From positions 1 to 33,880 of the forward strand of contig CACJUO010000013.1 in NCBI GenBank assembly GCA_902596675.1: a stretch of 33,880 nucleotides of DNA, written 5' to 3'. The notes beneath the pieces were generated by a model. That model worked only from the letters and a program-made list of their open reading frames with translations. It had not been told where the DNA came from and ran no database searches. Shown one piece after another: positions 33,406-33,880 of this stretch. Origin of the DNA: an uncultured Pelagibacteraceae bacterium. GTDB lineage: Bacteria > Pseudomonadota > Alphaproteobacteria > Pelagibacterales > Pelagibacteraceae. The translations under genes were made by a program, and so were the position numbers. Within the stretch, counting starts at the first letter, position 1. Every line of letters begins with the position of its first letter.

Positions 33406-33412
33406 AGAAAAA

Positions 33413-33679
33413 ATGTCAAAACAAGAACAACACTGGGAAAAAACCAGGAATTTGCTCTTTATCACATTAGCAATTTGGTTTGTTTTCTCAATTGGCATCT
33501 TTCTTTTCGGAGCCGAAATGCAAGAGTCAAACATTAGACCATTTGGATATCCTTTAACGTATTGGTTTACATGTCAGGGATCGCTTGCAATCTTCGTCAT
33601 TCTCATTTTTTGGTTTGCCGGTCGACAAGAAAAAATAGATGATGAATTTGGTTTCTCTGAAAGAGAGGGTGATCAATGA
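33413..33679 (+). CDS. DUF4212 small subunit of a sodium/solute symporter
   Basis: An 88-residue membrane protein with two transmembrane helices (about 12-32 and 50-68). It begins EQHWEKTRNLL and contains FGYPLTYWFTCQGS, the family signature of DUF4212, which accompanies the VC_2705-type sodium:solute symporter. The downstream gene overlaps by four bases (ATGA) and begins such a symporter. Neighbouring acs suggests a short-chain carboxylate such as acetate as substrate. Translation is set by a strong ribosome binding site and perhaps by the leader hairpin. Confidence 0.92.
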   Translation: MSKQEQHWEKTRNLLFITLAIWFVFSIGIFLFGAEMQESNIRPFGYPLTYWFTCQGSLAIFVILIFWFAGRQEKIDDEFGFSEREGDQ

Positions 33680-33880
33680 TAAAAGGTAAATTTATAGATA
33701 ACTTACCTAAAGTCTACGGAATATATACCGGAGGTTTCCTTGTATTTATTATTCTGATGGCTATAGCTGAACAAGCTGGAATGTCTGCAAAATTAATTGG
33801 TATCTTTTTTGTTGCCTTTACAGTTTTGATTTATGCTTTAATTGGTTGGTTGTCTAGAACACTTCAAGTTGACGCTTATT
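33676..33880 (+). CDS. Sodium:solute symporter (VC_2705/ActP-like), 3' end cut off
   Basis: The first 68 codons of a protein that continues beyond the window. It starts MIKGKFIDNLPKVYGIYTGG, followed by two hydrophobic helices (about 17-33 and 40-60) and WLSRTLQVDAY. The start overlaps the DUF4212 stop as ATGA, the usual arrangement for this symporter family. The core sodium-site motifs lie outside the window, so the call rests mainly on the partner gene and the N-terminal pattern. Acetate or another small carboxylate is the likely substrate given acs nearby. Confidence 0.78.
   Translation, partial: MIKGKFIDNLPKVYGIYTGGFLVFIILMAIAEQAGMSAKLIGIFFVAFTVLIYALIGWLSRTLQVDAY

Noticed and set aside
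1..33880. Mobile elements, prophage, CRISPR array, tRNA or rRNA genes
   Set aside because: I found no transposase, integrase, phage structural gene, regularly spaced repeat, tRNA-like cloverleaf or rRNA segment while reading the window; the gene content is ordinary streamlined chromosome.

Overview
The window looks like the chromosome of a SAR11-clade alphaproteobacterium (Pelagibacterales, Candidatus Pelagibacter type). The grounds are a very AT-rich composition, genes that abut or overlap by 1-11 bases, almost no spacer DNA, and a typical alphaproteobacterial gene set (HspQ, YciB, a DUF2794-like protein, an IalB-like protein, a TakP-like TRAP system, ccm genes, divergent hemC/tsaD). No rRNA, tRNA, insertion sequence, prophage or CRISPR array was recognised. 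This assignment rests on gene content and composition read by eye, not on a phylogeny.

Region 1 (1-2109, + strand): the 3' part of an oxalyl-CoA synthetase-like AMP-forming ligase, overlapping by one base a ketopantoate-reductase-family dehydrogenase.

Region 2 (13017 back to 2110, - strand): a run devoted to 2-hydroxyacids and 2-oxoacids. It has two tandem FMN L-2-hydroxyacid oxidases/dehydrogenases (LldD family), a class I aminotransferase, a GlcD/Dld-type FAD dehydrogenase, a D-2-hydroxyacid (glyoxylate/hydroxypyruvate-type) NAD dehydrogenase, and a TRAP transporter (dctP, dctQ, dctM) whose binding protein resembles the 2-oxoacid binder TakP. Both permease subunits are oversized; the large one carries a roughly 330-residue hydrophilic coiled-coil tail. 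A strong intrinsic terminator lies between the binding-protein and permease genes, and a near-perfect palindrome precedes dctP. My inference is an uptake and oxidation module for both stereoisomers of small 2-hydroxyacids (lactate, glycolate) and the matching 2-oxoacids.

Region 3 (17661 back to 13027, - strand): cytochrome c maturation genes ccmC-D-E-F-G-H, without ccmA, ccmB or ccmI, followed by a PagL-like outer-membrane protein. They probably share transcripts with the two lldD genes. An extended -10 promoter candidate flanked by an inverted repeat sits upstream of ccmC.

Region 4 (17845-25167): small housekeeping and stress genes. These are hspQ diverging from yciB plus a DUF2794-like gene; a Bax-inhibitor-1-type membrane protein diverging from an aldo/keto reductase - IalB - argG - short photolyase-like gene run; a 78-residue protein ending in Cys-Gly-Cys-Cys; and a NAPE-PLD-like metallo-beta-lactamase-fold hydrolase.

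Region 5 (25174-33880): folD, yggT, an MscS-type channel, hemD and hemC on the - strand; then tsaD, a 37-residue lysine-rich micro-gene, an EVE-domain gene and acs on the + strand; an unrecognised 208-residue gene; and the start of a DUF4212/sodium-solute symporter pair next to acs, which suggests acetate uptake and activation. A hairpin in the 5' leader of the symporter pair ends next to its Shine-Dalgarno sequence.

No intergenic gap exceeds 300 bases. The largest are 17662-17844 and 33293-33412, both described below.
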